From: Colwellia psychrerythraea 34H
GTDB lineage: Bacteria > Pseudomonadota > Gammaproteobacteria > Enterobacterales > Alteromonadaceae
Reading direction: 5' to 3'
Length of the DNA stretch: 64,000 nucleotides
Assembly (NCBI RefSeq): GCF_000012325.1
Contig: NC_003910.7
Span: forward strand, 3,844,001 to 3,908,000
Shown: positions 1 to 9,454 of the stretch, piece by piece
Layout of the letters: each line of letters begins with the position of its first letter
How positions within the stretch are numbered: the first letter of the stretch is position 1
The notes under the pieces: model-generated
What the model was told of the DNA's origin: nothing
The model's database searches: none
What the model saw: the letters and a program-made list of their open reading frames with translations, nothing else
Program-made: the position numbers and the translations under genes

Positions 1-815
1 CTGCCAATTAAGTCAGGACGTTCAACGTAATATTTAAAATAAAAAGTGCCCGTGCTACCTCTTAATGAAATGGTCATCATGATAATAAGGGCTAAAACAA
101 ACAAGACTTTCCAAGGTTTATTCTGCGTTAAGTCTTTTAAATCCTGCAATACCGGTGTTTTTTGCTCTGCCGGCGGGGAAACACGCTCAGTAGTGGATAA
201 GAAGGTAATTACAAAAAGTACCGCTGCAATTAAACCATAAACCAACATAGTATACTGCCAACCTAAGGCTTCATTGCCCTGCCCCAAATAATTGACCAAT
301 TCAGGCGTCATATAAGCAACGAGACTTCCTCCTGAAAACGCACCAATAAAACGAAAGCTTGTTAACGTAGTTCTTTGTTGGCTATCAGGGGTGATAACAC
401 CCAATAAAGCGCCATAGGGCACATTAATGAAGGTGTAAGCCAACATCATAAAGATGTAAGTGCCGTAAGCCCAAATTAACTTATTACCATCACTGACATC
501 GGGTACGGTGAAAGTAAGTACGCCTGCGGCCACCATAGGGATAATTCCCCAAAGTAAATAGGGTCTGAATTTACCAAATTTTGTTTTAGTGCGATCAGCT
601 ATTGCGCCCATCAGTGGATCAGAGAAGGCATCTATAAGCCGGGTAACCAGCATCATAGTACCGACAGCAGCCGGAGAAAGGCCAAATACATCGGTATAAA
701 AGATAAACAGGAATACATCAAAGACCCGCCAATAAAAATTTGAGGCGATATCACCACAGGCGTAACCCATTTTCTCGCCTAAGTTAAGTTGATGCTGTTT
801 TATTTTTTTTATCAT
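1..815 (-). CDS. GPH-family sugar:cation symporter (3' part outside window)
   Basis: My reading of the minus strand from the ATG at 813-815 stays open to the window edge, giving about 271 residues of an MFS protein of the glycoside-pentoside-hexuronide (GPH) family. Family marks seen are the N-terminal GEKMGYACGD stretch, FYTDVFGLSPAAVGTMMLV, then DPLMGAIADRTKTKFGKFRPY, with several hydrophobic segments after it. It is closely similar to the four other GPH proteins in this window (12378, 13980, 46497 and 55199). It should be an inner-membrane importer of small glycosides. It diverges from the TonB receptor gene at 1254 and shares a promoter region carrying three LacI-type operators, so joint repression is likely. 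The C-terminal part lies left of the window. Substrate cannot be read from the sequence. Confidence 0.9.
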   Translation of the reverse strand, partial: MIKKIKQHQLNLGEKMGYACGDIASNFYWRVFDVFLFIFYTDVFGLSPAAVGTMMLVTRLIDAFSDPLMGAIADRTKTKFGKFRPYLLWGIIPMVAAGVLTFTVPDVSDGNKLIWAYGTYIFMMLAYTFINVPYGALLGVITPDSQQRTTLTSFRFIGAFSGGSLVAYMTPELVNYLGQGNEALGWQYTMLVYGLIAAVLFVITFLSTTERVSPPAEQKTPVLQDLKDLTQNKPWKVLFVLALIIMMTISLRGSTGTFYFKYYVERPDLIG

Positions 816-906
816 TATAGGTTCGCTGTTATTGAAAAAATTCACATTGATTCTTTAAGGCACAAAAAACGTATTACATTTAGTTTTTAACCATTTCACA
901 ATTAAA

Positions 907-920
907 TGTAAGCGCTTACA
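907..920. promoter_or_regulatory. LacI-type operator, copy 1
   Basis: Perfect 14-bp palindrome TGTAAGCGCTTACA, about 90 bp upstream of the GPH symporter start and nearest to that divergent gene. The central CG and flanking AAGCGCTT are typical of LacI-family operators. The likely ligand protein is the LacI regulator at 15386 (inference). Confidence 0.85.
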
Positions 921-1115
921 AATATACTGTTATTTATAATTTTTTCAATGTGAATTTTGTCTAAAGATAAAAAGTAATGAATAAAGATTTGTTTAGTAAC
1001 AGTTTTAATATAAAAAATTAAAAATGCGATTGTATGTAAAACCTTCGTTTAGTGTATAAACTTTAATTTAAATTGAAATATTTATTGACCAATTTTTATT
1101 ATTAACTTACCTTTA

Positions 1116-1129
1116 TGTAAGCGCTTACA
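1116..1129. promoter_or_regulatory. LacI-type operator, copy 2
   Basis: Second perfect copy of TGTAAGCGCTTACA, extended to a 16-bp palindrome by flanking A and T. It lies 209 bp from copy 1 and 75 bp from copy 3, both close to whole numbers of DNA turns, which would suit repression by looping (inference). Confidence 0.85.
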
Positions 1130-1190
1130 TTTTACTTTAATTTGTAACTTGTTAAAAAATACTGGTTTGTTTTATTTTTTTGTATCATTA

Positions 1191-1204
1191 TGTAAGCGCT
1201 TACA
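1191..1204. promoter_or_regulatory. LacI-type operator, copy 3
   Basis: Third perfect copy of TGTAAGCGCTTACA, 49 bp before the receptor start codon, where bound repressor would block initiation or elongation. No convincing sigma-70 promoter could be fixed in this very AT-rich stretch. Confidence 0.85.
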
Positions 1205-1253
1205 CCAACACATAATTATAATATAATATGGTCCACTCGACTGGGGATGTAAC

Positions 1254-4238
1254 ATGAGTAAGAAAATATTCACTAAGACAAGAATAGCGACAAGTTTATC
1301 ACTGATACTTGGAGTAACAGCACTGCCAGCAATATCAGCAGAAGAAGCAAGCTTGAAAGACAGTGATGAAATTGAAATCATTGCCGTAACTGGCATGCTT
1401 TCAAGTATTAAAGAATCGACAAGAATTAAGCGTGATGCTTCTGGTGTCGTTGATGCTATCTCAGCTGAGGATATTGGTAAATTTCCTGATACCAATTTAG
1501 CAGAATCTTTACAACGCATTACGGGTGTATCAATTGATCGTACTAATGGTGAAGGTAGTAAAGTAACCGTACGTGGTTTTGGTCCCGACTTTAATATGGT
1601 TACCCTCAATGGCCGTACAATGCCAGCATCTGGCTTACCTGCTGGTGGTGGTGTCGCAAATTCACGAGCCTTTGAATTCTCAAATTTAGCATCTGATGCT
1701 GTTAAATCTGTTTCTGTCTATAAAACAGGTAAAGCTAACATAGCTACTGGTGGTATTGGCGCAGTTATTGACATAGTAACAGGCAAACCCTTAGATAACC
1801 CGGGCATGCATGTTAGTGTTGGTGCAAAAGCACTCATGGATACAAGTAACCGTGTAGGTGATGATGTTACACCTGAGTTATCCGGTTTATTCAGCTGGAC
1901 TGATGATGATGAGATGTTTGGCGCCTCATTAACAGTTAATACACAAGAACGACATAGTTCTACCTCTGGTGCATTTGTTAATCAATGGCGAACCGGTGCC
2001 TTCGATGGCACAATCCCACAAGCAGCTGATGATATTCAATTAAACAATGCACCTGATATTGGTCAACTTTATTCAATGCCATCAGATTTACGCTACTTTA
2101 TTACCGACCAAGAACGTGAGCGTACTAATGCTCAACTTACCTTACAGTTCAGACCTGTCGAATCTTTAACTGCAACGCTTGATTACACCTATTCAAAACA
2201 GGATACTTTTCAGGCACGCGCTGAACAATCTATTTGGATGGACACCTACAAATCTAGTTTAGGTTTTGACGATGAAACGACAGCCACTCCAATCGATTAT
2301 AATGAAGATCGTGGTGATCAACCCCCACGTGATTTAGGTTTAGCGCAACAAGAGCTAAACCAAGTAAATGAAAATGATTCAATTGGTTTAAACATTAGTT
2401 ACGACGTTAATGACTATTTTAACATCACTTTTGATGGTCATAGCTCAACAGCTGATAGCTCTCCTGATGCAGAATATGGTAGTTGGGTTAATGCAGGGTT
2501 AGGTGCAAACATTTCTGCTGGTCAAGGTGTTGATTTTAGTAATGACTACCCTACTATGCGAGTCGATTTTGACGATTGTGACCCAAGAAGAGGTTTAAAT
2601 TGTAACGGCATACTTGATCAAGATGATGTCGGTACATCAATTCTTGATATGAACTATGCATCTCAAAAAACCGATATTAATGAATTTCGCCTGATTGGTG
2701 CTTATGAGTTCGAGGAAGGCAGTATCGAATTTGGTGTTGAGTCTCGTTCTATGGAGAGTCATTCTGTACAAAGCTTAACACGGCACACTATGGGTAACTG
2801 GGGTGTTGAAAACCCTGGCGAGTTACCTGCTGATTTCTTAACTCCTGTTAACTTCACCAAAGAAATTAATGATTTTGATAAAAATGGTGCCTTCAATCAA
2901 GGTTTCACTGGTAGTGCTTCACAAATTGGTGCTTGGGCTGCTGGCGAATATGGCTTTGATTTTGTAGCCAATGGAGCGTCCGCAACTAACCGTACTATTA
3001 AAGAAGATATTACCGCCGCATTTTTTCAACTGGACCTTTCAGGTGAGTTAGGCGGTCGTCCATATAACATATCTGCTGGTCTACGTCTTGAAAGTACTGA
3101 CGTCACTTCTTCAGCTAATGTAGCACTACCTAATGCCGTTGCATGGGAGGGTAATAATGACTTTAACGTACGTTTCGGTAATGGAATGCAAGACTTCTCT
3201 GCCGATGCAAGTTATGACCATGCATTACCAAGTTTTGATTTTGACATCGAAGTTGTTGATAATGTTGTAGCGCGGTTCTCTTTCAGTAAAACTATTGCTC
3301 GACCTACTTATGATCAATTAAGTGCAGCCGCTTCTGATGTTAGCGGACCGACCGGCCCAACTAGCTTGCCAGGTGTTCAACTAGGTACGGCTTCTAATGG
3401 TAACCCTGGTTTATTACCATTAGAGTCAAATAATATCGATTTATCTGCTGAATGGTACTTTGCAGAGACGAGTTATGTATCGATTGGTTATTATGAAAAG
3501 CGTGTTAATAACTTCGCTGGTCGTCAACCTGTTGAAGAAAATGTATACGGTTTACGTGATGCAACTGCAGGCCCTCGTGCTCAAGCGGCCGCTTTAGCGT
3601 TAACTGCATTAGGTGAAGAAATAACTGATACCAACTTATTTGCTATGGTTGCTGCAACCGAAAATAATGTTGATTTCTATTCGATGCCAGCTGAAGATTT
3701 TGAAGTTCAATATGATGTTTTACCTAACGGTGAAGATCCCTTAATGGACTTTACGGTAACTAAGTTTGTAAACAATAAAGAAGCTAAAATCGATGGTTTT
3801 GAGTTTGCTGTTCAACACTTTTTTGGCGAAACAGGTTTTGGTTTTCAAGCGAACTACACCACTGTTAATGGTGATGTAGGTTTTGATAACAACGGTGACC
3901 CCTCAGTAACTCAGTTTGCCCTAGTGGGTTTAAGTGATACAGCTAACTTAATACTAATGTATGAAAACGATGACTTCCAAGCACGTATTGCTTATAACTG
4001 GCGAGACAAGTTCTTAAATACACAAGCTCAATATATAAATGAGCCTGGTTATACAGAAGAATACGCACAGGTAGACTTTAATGTGGCTTATCAAGTTACT
4101 GAACAGCTATCTGTCTTCTTCGAAGGTATTAATATTACTGGTGAAGATACTCGAACTCACGGTCGTACCACAGCACAATTGTGGAATTTATCAGAGCAAG
4201 AAGCACGTTATGCTTTAGGTGGTCGTTATACTTTCTAA
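1254..4238 (+). CDS. TonB-dependent receptor (oligosaccharide type)
   Basis: Outer-membrane receptor of 994 residues. A signal peptide (about 1-29, cut after AISA) precedes a TonB-box-like stretch (IEIIAVTG). The plug domain reads DAISAEDIGKFPDTNLAESL and GVSIDRTNGEGSKVTVRGFG, and a long beta-barrel ends in the canonical aromatic terminus YTF. This plug signature is typical of the receptor group found in proteobacterial carbohydrate-use loci. The start follows a GGGGAT ribosome site by 5 bases. Three LacI-type operators lie upstream and a strong hairpin follows the stop, separating it from two halogenase-like genes. It is paralogous to the receptor at 51482-54466, which has the same length and an almost identical signal peptide. 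The substrate is inferred to be a beta-glucan oligosaccharide from the neighbours. Confidence 0.93.
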   Translation: MSKKIFTKTRIATSLSLILGVTALPAISAEEASLKDSDEIEIIAVTGMLSSIKESTRIKRDASGVVDAISAEDIGKFPDTNLAESLQRITGVSIDRTNGEGSKVTVRGFGPDFNMVTLNGRTMPASGLPAGGGVANSRAFEFSNLASDAVKSVSVYKTGKANIATGGIGAVIDIVTGKPLDNPGMHVSVGAKALMDTSNRVGDDVTPELSGLFSWTDDDEMFGASLTVNTQERHSSTSGAFVNQWRTGAFDGTIPQAADDIQLNNAPDIGQLYSMPSDLRYFITDQERERTNAQLTLQFRPVESLTATLDYTYSKQDTFQARAEQSIWMDTYKSSLGFDDETTATPIDYNEDRGDQPPRDLGLAQQELNQVNENDSIGLNISYDVNDYFNITFDGHSSTADSSPDAEYGSWVNAGLGANISAGQGVDFSNDYPTMRVDFDDCDPRRGLNCNGILDQDDVGTSILDMNYASQKTDINEFRLIGAYEFEEGSIEFGVESRSMESHSVQSLTRHTMGNWGVENPGELPADFLTPVNFTKEINDFDKNGAFNQGFTGSASQIGAWAAGEYGFDFVANGASATNRTIKEDITAAFFQLDLSGELGGRPYNISAGLRLESTDVTSSANVALPNAVAWEGNNDFNVRFGNGMQDFSADASYDHALPSFDFDIEVVDNVVARFSFSKTIARPTYDQLSAAASDVSGPTGPTSLPGVQLGTASNGNPGLLPLESNNIDLSAEWYFAETSYVSIGYYEKRVNNFAGRQPVEENVYGLRDATAGPRAQAAALALTALGEEITDTNLFAMVAATENNVDFYSMPAEDFEVQYDVLPNGEDPLMDFTVTKFVNNKEAKIDGFEFAVQHFFGETGFGFQANYTTVNGDVGFDNNGDPSVTQFALVGLSDTANLILMYENDDFQARIAYNWRDKFLNTQAQYINEPGYTEEYAQVDFNVAYQVTEQLSVFFEGINITGEDTRTHGRTTAQLWNLSEQEARYALGGRYTF

Positions 4239-4266
4239 TTCAAAGTAGAGAGTAGACTATGCTTAT

Positions 4267-4292
4267 AAATGCCGTGCACTTGCACGGCATTT
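4267..4292 (+). terminator. Strong hairpin between receptor and halogenase genes
   Basis: A perfect 12-bp stem (AAATGCCGTGCA with TGCACGGCATTT) and a 2-base loop, 28 bp after the receptor stop. Only a short T stretch follows, so it may be a leaky terminator or an RNA-stabilising hairpin that lowers expression of the downstream genes. A TATAAT at 4307-4312 could serve a separate promoter, but no good -35 was found. Confidence 0.65.
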
Positions 4293-4338
4293 ATTGCATG
4301 ACACTTTATAATATTATTACTATTCGGCAGGAACTAAC

Positions 4339-5883
4339 ATGGGCAAAGCTATTAAAAAAATTGTTATTGTTGGTGGAGGATCCGCGGGTTGGATTACCGC
4401 CGGAAGCCTCGCAGCAGAGCATTGCGTCGATGCAGCGAGTAGTATAGAAGTTATTTTGATTGAATCACCTGAGGTTAATAGTATCGGTGTTGGAGAAGGC
4501 ACTTGGCCCTCAATGCGTAATACTTTAGAAAAAATTGGCATAGATGAAAAAGAGTTTTTGCAACAATGTGATGCCTCATTTAAACAGGGGTCAAAGTTTA
4601 TAGGTTGGACAACCGGTGATGACACCGACTCTTACTATCATCCCTTTATGACACCTGATGGTTATGGCCACATAGATTTACATGCCGCATGGCAAGCTAA
4701 CCATTCAGAGCAAGCTTTTGGTGATGCGGTTAATATTCAAAGCCATGTTTGCCAAGCAGGTCTCGCACCTAAACAACTGGCAACACCAAGTTACGCTGCA
4801 GTTACCAATTATGGCTATCACCTTGATGCAAAGAAATTTGCCTCACTTCTACATAAACACTGTACTCAGAAATTAAATGTTCAGCATATTGTTGATCATA
4901 TGGACGGTATTATTTCTGCAGACAATGGTGATATTAACGCCATAAGTACCAAAGAACATGGTCATATAGCCGGTGATTTATTTATTGATTGTACCGGTAG
5001 CGCATCATTGCTGCTGGGAAAGCATTTTAATATTGGCTTTATCAATAAACAGCACATTTTATTTAATGATTCCGCCCTTGCTGTACAAGTTCCCTACCCT
5101 GATCAAGTAAACCCAATAAATTCAGCCACGTTATCAACAGCACAAAGTGCTGGCTGGATTTGGGATATTGGTTTACAGACACGACGAGGTGTTGGTTACA
5201 CCTACTCGAGTCAGTATATCAGCGATGCAGAGGCTGAAAAATCATTAAGACAATATCTAATCAATTCCGTTGGCGAAGAGCAAGCTAATTTACTCAAGCC
5301 CAAAAAATTAATTTTTGAACCCGGTCATAGAGAAAAGTTTTGGCATAAAAACTGTGTTGCCATAGGAATGTCTGCAGGGTTTCTTGAGCCTCTTGAAGCT
5401 TCTGCCTTAGCCATGGTTGAATTATCATCAACTATGGTCAGTGAAGAGTTACCCGTGACGCGTGCCCATATGGATATTATTGCTAAGCGATTCAATGAGA
5501 GGTTTAACTATCGCTGGCAGCGTATTATCGATTTTTTAAAATTACATTACATTTTAAGTAAACGCACTGATTCACACTACTGGAGAGATAACCAACAACC
5601 TAACAGCATTAGTGAAGAACTTCAGGAGCTGATAAAATTATGGCAATATCAACCTCCAAGCCGTTATGATTTTGTTCAAAATGAAGAAGTATTTCCTTCA
5701 GCAAGTTATCAATATGTACTCTATGGTATGGGGTTTGAAACAGAGCAACGCGCTAACCCAAGAAAATTTGAGGCTAATCCCCTAGCGGAAAAAACGATTG
5801 CAGAGACACAAAAAAAAATAGATAAATATCTTACGGGTTTGCCCACTAATAGAGAGTTACTCAATAAGTTAAAAGAGAAGTAA
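4339..5883 (+). CDS. Flavin-dependent tryptophan-halogenase family protein (variant motif)
   Basis: Protein of 514 residues of the PF04820 family. It starts with an FAD-binding GGGSAGW motif (residues 12-18). Lys82 in FKQGSKF and Glu350 in GFLEPLEAS align with the lysine and glutamate known to be catalytic in PrnA and RebH. The diagnostic WxWxIP motif is altered: WIWDIG at 273-278, with Gly in place of Pro. No signal peptide is seen, so it is cytoplasmic. It lies 30 bp before a second family member and follows the TonB receptor. Halogenases of this clade are commonly found next to TonB receptor genes in proteobacteria; their natural substrates are largely unknown. A free-tryptophan halogenase role should not be assumed. 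An FADH2 supply (flavin reductase) is not encoded nearby. Confidence 0.88.
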   Translation: MGKAIKKIVIVGGGSAGWITAGSLAAEHCVDAASSIEVILIESPEVNSIGVGEGTWPSMRNTLEKIGIDEKEFLQQCDASFKQGSKFIGWTTGDDTDSYYHPFMTPDGYGHIDLHAAWQANHSEQAFGDAVNIQSHVCQAGLAPKQLATPSYAAVTNYGYHLDAKKFASLLHKHCTQKLNVQHIVDHMDGIISADNGDINAISTKEHGHIAGDLFIDCTGSASLLLGKHFNIGFINKQHILFNDSALAVQVPYPDQVNPINSATLSTAQSAGWIWDIGLQTRRGVGYTYSSQYISDAEAEKSLRQYLINSVGEEQANLLKPKKLIFEPGHREKFWHKNCVAIGMSAGFLEPLEASALAMVELSSTMVSEELPVTRAHMDIIAKRFNERFNYRWQRIIDFLKLHYILSKRTDSHYWRDNQQPNSISEELQELIKLWQYQPPSRYDFVQNEEVFPSASYQYVLYGMGFETEQRANPRKFEANPLAEKTIAETQKKIDKYLTGLPTNRELLNKLKEK

Positions 5884-5913
5884 TAAGATAAACATCAGTG
5901 AAAGGTAGTTATT

Positions 5914-7398
5914 ATGAAAGATAAAATTGAAAATATTGTTATTGCTGGTGGCGGCACCGCTGGTTGGATGGCGGCAGCAGCTTTTTCAAAACTACTAGGG
6001 AAGAACTTAAATATCACCTTAGTTGAGTCAGATGACATTGCCTCAGTAGGCGTAGGTGAAGCCACCATACCTCCGATAAAAACATTCCATAAATTACTCG
6101 GTATTAATGAGCAAGAAGTTATGCGAGCCACGCATGCCACTTTTAAACTCGGTATAGGATTTGAAAACTGGGGACAACAAGGTGATCATTACATTCACTC
6201 CTTTGGCGTCACAGGTAAAGAATGTTGGGCAGGTGAATTCCATCATTTTTGGTTACATGGTCTTCGCAAGGGTATTAAAGCCGACTTTGGTGATTATTGT
6301 TATGAGTTACAAGCAGCGAAAGCAAATAAGTTTGCTTTATCAAAGAACACGCCGATTAATTATGCGTATCACCTTGATGCCACACGCTACGCAAAATATT
6401 TACAAGAATTTAGTAAAAAACTGGGCGTAACTCGTGTCGAAGGAAAAATTCAACAGGTAAATAAAGGTAATAAAACAGGCGAAATAAACTCACTTACACT
6501 AGCTTCAGGACAAGTCATTGAAGGTGACTTTTTTATAGATTGTACTGGTTTTCAGGGGCTTTTAATTGAACAAGCTCTTCACACTGGATTTGATGATTGG
6601 TCACACTGGTTACCCTGTGATAGAGCGGTAGCAGTGCAAACCAAAGCGGTTGCAGCACCTTTACCTTACACACGTTCAATAGCCCGGAAAAGTGGCTGGC
6701 AATGGAGAATACCATTACAAAATCGTGTTGGTAATGGCCTGGTTTTTTGTAGTAAATATTGCTCAGATGAAGAAGCGATAAGTACGTTAACAGCAAACAT
6801 CGAAGGGGAGTTACTTACAGAGCCACGAATCATAAAATTTAACACCGGCCGCCGTCGAAAGGGTTGGAATAAAAACTGTGTAGCTTTAGGTTTATCAAGT
6901 GGTTTTATCGAACCTCTTGAGTCAACAAGTATTCATTTAATTATGTCTGGAATTATCCGCTTATTACGTTTATTTCCTTTTGATGGCATCCATCAATCAG
7001 CTATTAATGAATACAATAACAAACTCGATTCAGAATTAAACGCCGTTCGTGACTTTATCATACTACATTACAAAGCAACTCAGCGTGAAGATAGTAATTT
7101 TTGGTTACATTGTAAGAATATGGAAATCCCCCCTTCCCTAGTGCATAAAATGCAATTATTTAAAGATACAGGTCGTGTCTTTTTAGATGATGGCGATATT
7201 TTCCGCGTAGACTCTTGGACCCAAGTAATGCTCGGCCAAGGCATTATGCCAACGCAGTACCACAAAATAGCTGAAATAATGAATGATAAAGAGCTGGAGA
7301 ACTTCATGAGTAACCTGAAAGCATCGATAACTAATGCTGTTGAACAATTACCTAGTCACACAGAATTTATACAAAGTTATTGTAAATCAGACTATTAA
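5914..7398 (+). CDS. Flavin-dependent tryptophan-halogenase family protein
   Basis: Protein of 494 residues of PF04820. Key features are the FAD motif GGGTAGW (12-18), Lys78 in FKLGIGF, the complete halogenase signature WQWRIP (262-267) and Glu333 in GFIEPLESTS. It is more like the third halogenase at 48101-49591 than the neighbour at 4339, with long shared stretches such as FIDCTGF and DWSHWLPCDRAVAVQT. It is probably transcribed with the gene 30 bp upstream. All residues known to be needed in PrnA/RebH-type catalysis are visible, so activity is plausible; the substrate is not known. Codon use and base composition resemble its neighbours. Confidence 0.92.
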   Translation: MKDKIENIVIAGGGTAGWMAAAAFSKLLGKNLNITLVESDDIASVGVGEATIPPIKTFHKLLGINEQEVMRATHATFKLGIGFENWGQQGDHYIHSFGVTGKECWAGEFHHFWLHGLRKGIKADFGDYCYELQAAKANKFALSKNTPINYAYHLDATRYAKYLQEFSKKLGVTRVEGKIQQVNKGNKTGEINSLTLASGQVIEGDFFIDCTGFQGLLIEQALHTGFDDWSHWLPCDRAVAVQTKAVAAPLPYTRSIARKSGWQWRIPLQNRVGNGLVFCSKYCSDEEAISTLTANIEGELLTEPRIIKFNTGRRRKGWNKNCVALGLSSGFIEPLESTSIHLIMSGIIRLLRLFPFDGIHQSAINEYNNKLDSELNAVRDFIILHYKATQREDSNFWLHCKNMEIPPSLVHKMQLFKDTGRVFLDDGDIFRVDSWTQVMLGQGIMPTQYHKIAEIMNDKELENFMSNLKASITNAVEQLPSHTEFIQSYCKSDY

Positions 7399-7485
7399 AA
7401 AATACTGCTTATGTACAAGCGACTAGCATTGTATTGTTAATAGTTTTTGCTAGTTAATATCAACACTCACACAGTTGAGAAGTCT

Positions 7486-8265
7486 ATGAAAAAAACACCT
7501 AAACTCAGTGTGCAACTTTGGTCTGTCAAAGATGCCATTAACCAAGACTTTAATGGCACACTTAAGACGTTATCTAACATGGGTTTTGACGGTGTTGAGT
7601 TCGCCGGTGAATTAGGCTCATATGCGAATGATGCCAAAGCATTAAAACTCTTTTTAGATTCAATTGACCTAAAAGCCAGCGGCGCTCACGTATCTTTTGA
7701 ACAATTGGATCAAGACAACTTTCAAAAAACTGTAGATTTTTATCATCAATTGCAAGTTGATACCTTGATCATTGGTTTGGATGACAGATCTTGGCATCCG
7801 CAAGGTATAGAAGAGGTGGTAAAATTACTCAATCAACTTGATACAAAGCTAGATCCTTATAATATAAAAACCGGTTTTCATAATCATGAACACGAATTTG
7901 ATAACTTTAAAGGCACTACTTACTGGGACTATCTAGCCATGAATACTAAGGATTCCGTCGTATTACAACAGGACGTAGGTTGGACAACATATGCAGGTAA
8001 AGATGCCGTAGAGTATGTTTATAAGTACCCTAATAGAAGCTTTACCACGCATTATAGAGTATGTATTCCCGAAGGAGTTAAAGGTAAACAACCTATTATT
8101 GGTCGAGATACAATTGATTGGCTGAGGCTGTTAAAGGCTAATATAAATGTTGGCGGGACAAAATGGATAGTTGTTGAGCAAGATGTATACCCCAATGGCA
8201 TGAGTTCTTTAGCAGCAGTTGCCTTGTCTAAAAATGGATTAGAGCAATATATCGATAAACTTTAA
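7486..8265 (+). CDS. Sugar phosphate isomerase/epimerase-like TIM-barrel protein
   Basis: About 259 residues of the xylose-isomerase-like TIM-barrel superfamily (AP endonuclease 2 fold). Recognisable parts are LSVQLWSVKDAI at the first strand, GFDGVEFAGE, the metal-ligand region TGFHNHEHEF and QQDVGWTTYAG. An in-frame TTG at 7447 would add 13 residues, but the ATG at 7486 follows a GAGAAG ribosome-site-like stretch and gives the usual family N-terminus MKKTPKLSVQ, so I chose it. No signal peptide is seen. It is the last gene of the receptor-halogenase group. Relatives work with Gfo/Idh/MocA oxidoreductases on keto-sugars; the matching oxidoreductase here is only a relic at 17.7 kb. The exact reaction is unknown. 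Confidence 0.8.
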   Translation: MKKTPKLSVQLWSVKDAINQDFNGTLKTLSNMGFDGVEFAGELGSYANDAKALKLFLDSIDLKASGAHVSFEQLDQDNFQKTVDFYHQLQVDTLIIGLDDRSWHPQGIEEVVKLLNQLDTKLDPYNIKTGFHNHEHEFDNFKGTTYWDYLAMNTKDSVVLQQDVGWTTYAGKDAVEYVYKYPNRSFTTHYRVCIPEGVKGKQPIIGRDTIDWLRLLKANINVGGTKWIVVEQDVYPNGMSSLAAVALSKNGLEQYIDKL

Positions 8266-8311
8266 TAAACCTACCGGTTAATTTTTATTTTGTTAGCTAC
8301 AATTTATTGCG

Positions 8312-9375
8312 TTATTGACAAGAAATATTAGCTTGTTCAAGGCTATTAGGTCGAATATAAACATCAGTAAAGTCTATATTTAACGGACCTGGCTTTTCAA
8401 AAAAGGCCGGTTCTGAATTTAACACGCAAAATTCTGCTAACGGTATCATCAATACGCGTTTGTGCAATTTCACCACTGTTAACTTGTGCAAGAGTACTTT
8501 CATAAAGTATTTTCCAAGTATCCATAGGTACCATAAAAATATTTAAAGCTGCATTTATCGCTTGTGGACAACTTTCATTTGAACAGCCTTTCATTTGTCC
8601 ATGACCATTCCAGTCACCAACAACAAAACCGTCAAAACCCATTTATCTTTTAAAAAATCCGTTAATAAATATTTATAGCCATGATTTTTTACCATGCCAA
8701 CTGTTGAATGAAGCCATCACAGATTGAGCGCCCGCGGTTAAACCACCTACATAACCTTGGCCATGTACATCAAGTAATTCTTGCTCCGATGAGAGAGTAT
8801 TACCTTGATCGCCCCTAAAGCAATATTATGAAGGAACAAAGTAGCACCAATAACATTCTTATGTCCGTGCACTGCATCTCTGCCCCACACAGTAGAAATT
8901 CGATTACCATCTAAAGAATCATCGATTGATGTTTGATACATGGTCTCAGCTAGGTTGACCCAATCATCATGCGTGGCATGTTTATCATTATTAGGAAAAG
9001 CGCCACCGCCATTTAAATAAGACCCAAAGCCATATTTACGCATATCTTCAACCGTGATATCTCGTATTTCGGGTTGGATCATTTATGCTACTTTTTGCTC
9101 AAGCGTCATTGTGCTTAATAGCGAGACTATTTTCCTTCATTATCAGCATCAGTTTTAACGGCTATATCAAGTGTCGGCCAGATATCAATGTTAGATGAAG
9201 CTATTGAGACTTGTGATGACCCAGCTGTTTTATCCTGCTTTATGTCCGTTACTTGTTTTTGTTTATTTCCATTACAGCCAGCCAACTAACCAACCAACCA
9301 ACCAACCAACAAATAAAGATGCCATAGCCATGCAAAGTATGCTGGCACCTGGACTATTTTTTATCTTTTTTTCAT
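8312..9375 (-). pseudogene. Decayed GH3 beta-glucosidase/exo-glucanase lipoprotein gene
   Basis: Reading backwards from about 9375, GH3 pieces appear in order. First come a lipoprotein-like leader (LAGCNG) and SLLSTMTLEQKVA, where a TAA replaces the expected Gln of QMIQPEI. Then GGGAFPNNDKHATHDDW and GRDAVHGHKNVIGATLFLHN appear. A jump follows that deletes the central barrel part, then VGGLTAGAQSVMASFNSWHG, a frameshift, and MGFDGFVVGDWNGHGQMKGC with the nucleophile region. RIDDTVSRILRVKFRTGLF is joined directly to a short tail ending in ANISCQ. The whole second GH3 domain is missing. At least two frameshifts, two large deletions and one nonsense codon rule out a working enzyme. It resembles the ExoP-type GH3 group more than the three intact GH3 genes here (inference). 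Confidence 0.85.
9288..9310. repeat. Tetranucleotide microsatellite (AACC)5-6
   Basis: AACC is repeated five times plus a partial unit, inside the signal-peptide part of the decayed GH3 gene. On the coding strand it reads (GGTT)n and encodes a VGWL-type repeat. The leader is out of frame after it, consistent with slippage having helped break the gene. Confidence 0.8.
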
Positions 9376-9454
9376 TATGTTGTTTCTTGTTTATTTTAAT
9401 TTCTAATTTTGAATTTTGAATTTTTAATCAAAAGGTTAAATAGATAACAATTTA

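Noticed and set aside
46..240. Plus-strand frame of 64 residues
   Set aside because: It is antisense to the GPH symporter that reads through the window edge.
8397..9082. Two separate open frames of 81 and 111 residues
   Set aside because: They are pieces of one broken GH3 gene, with shared order and landmarks, and were merged into the pseudogene.
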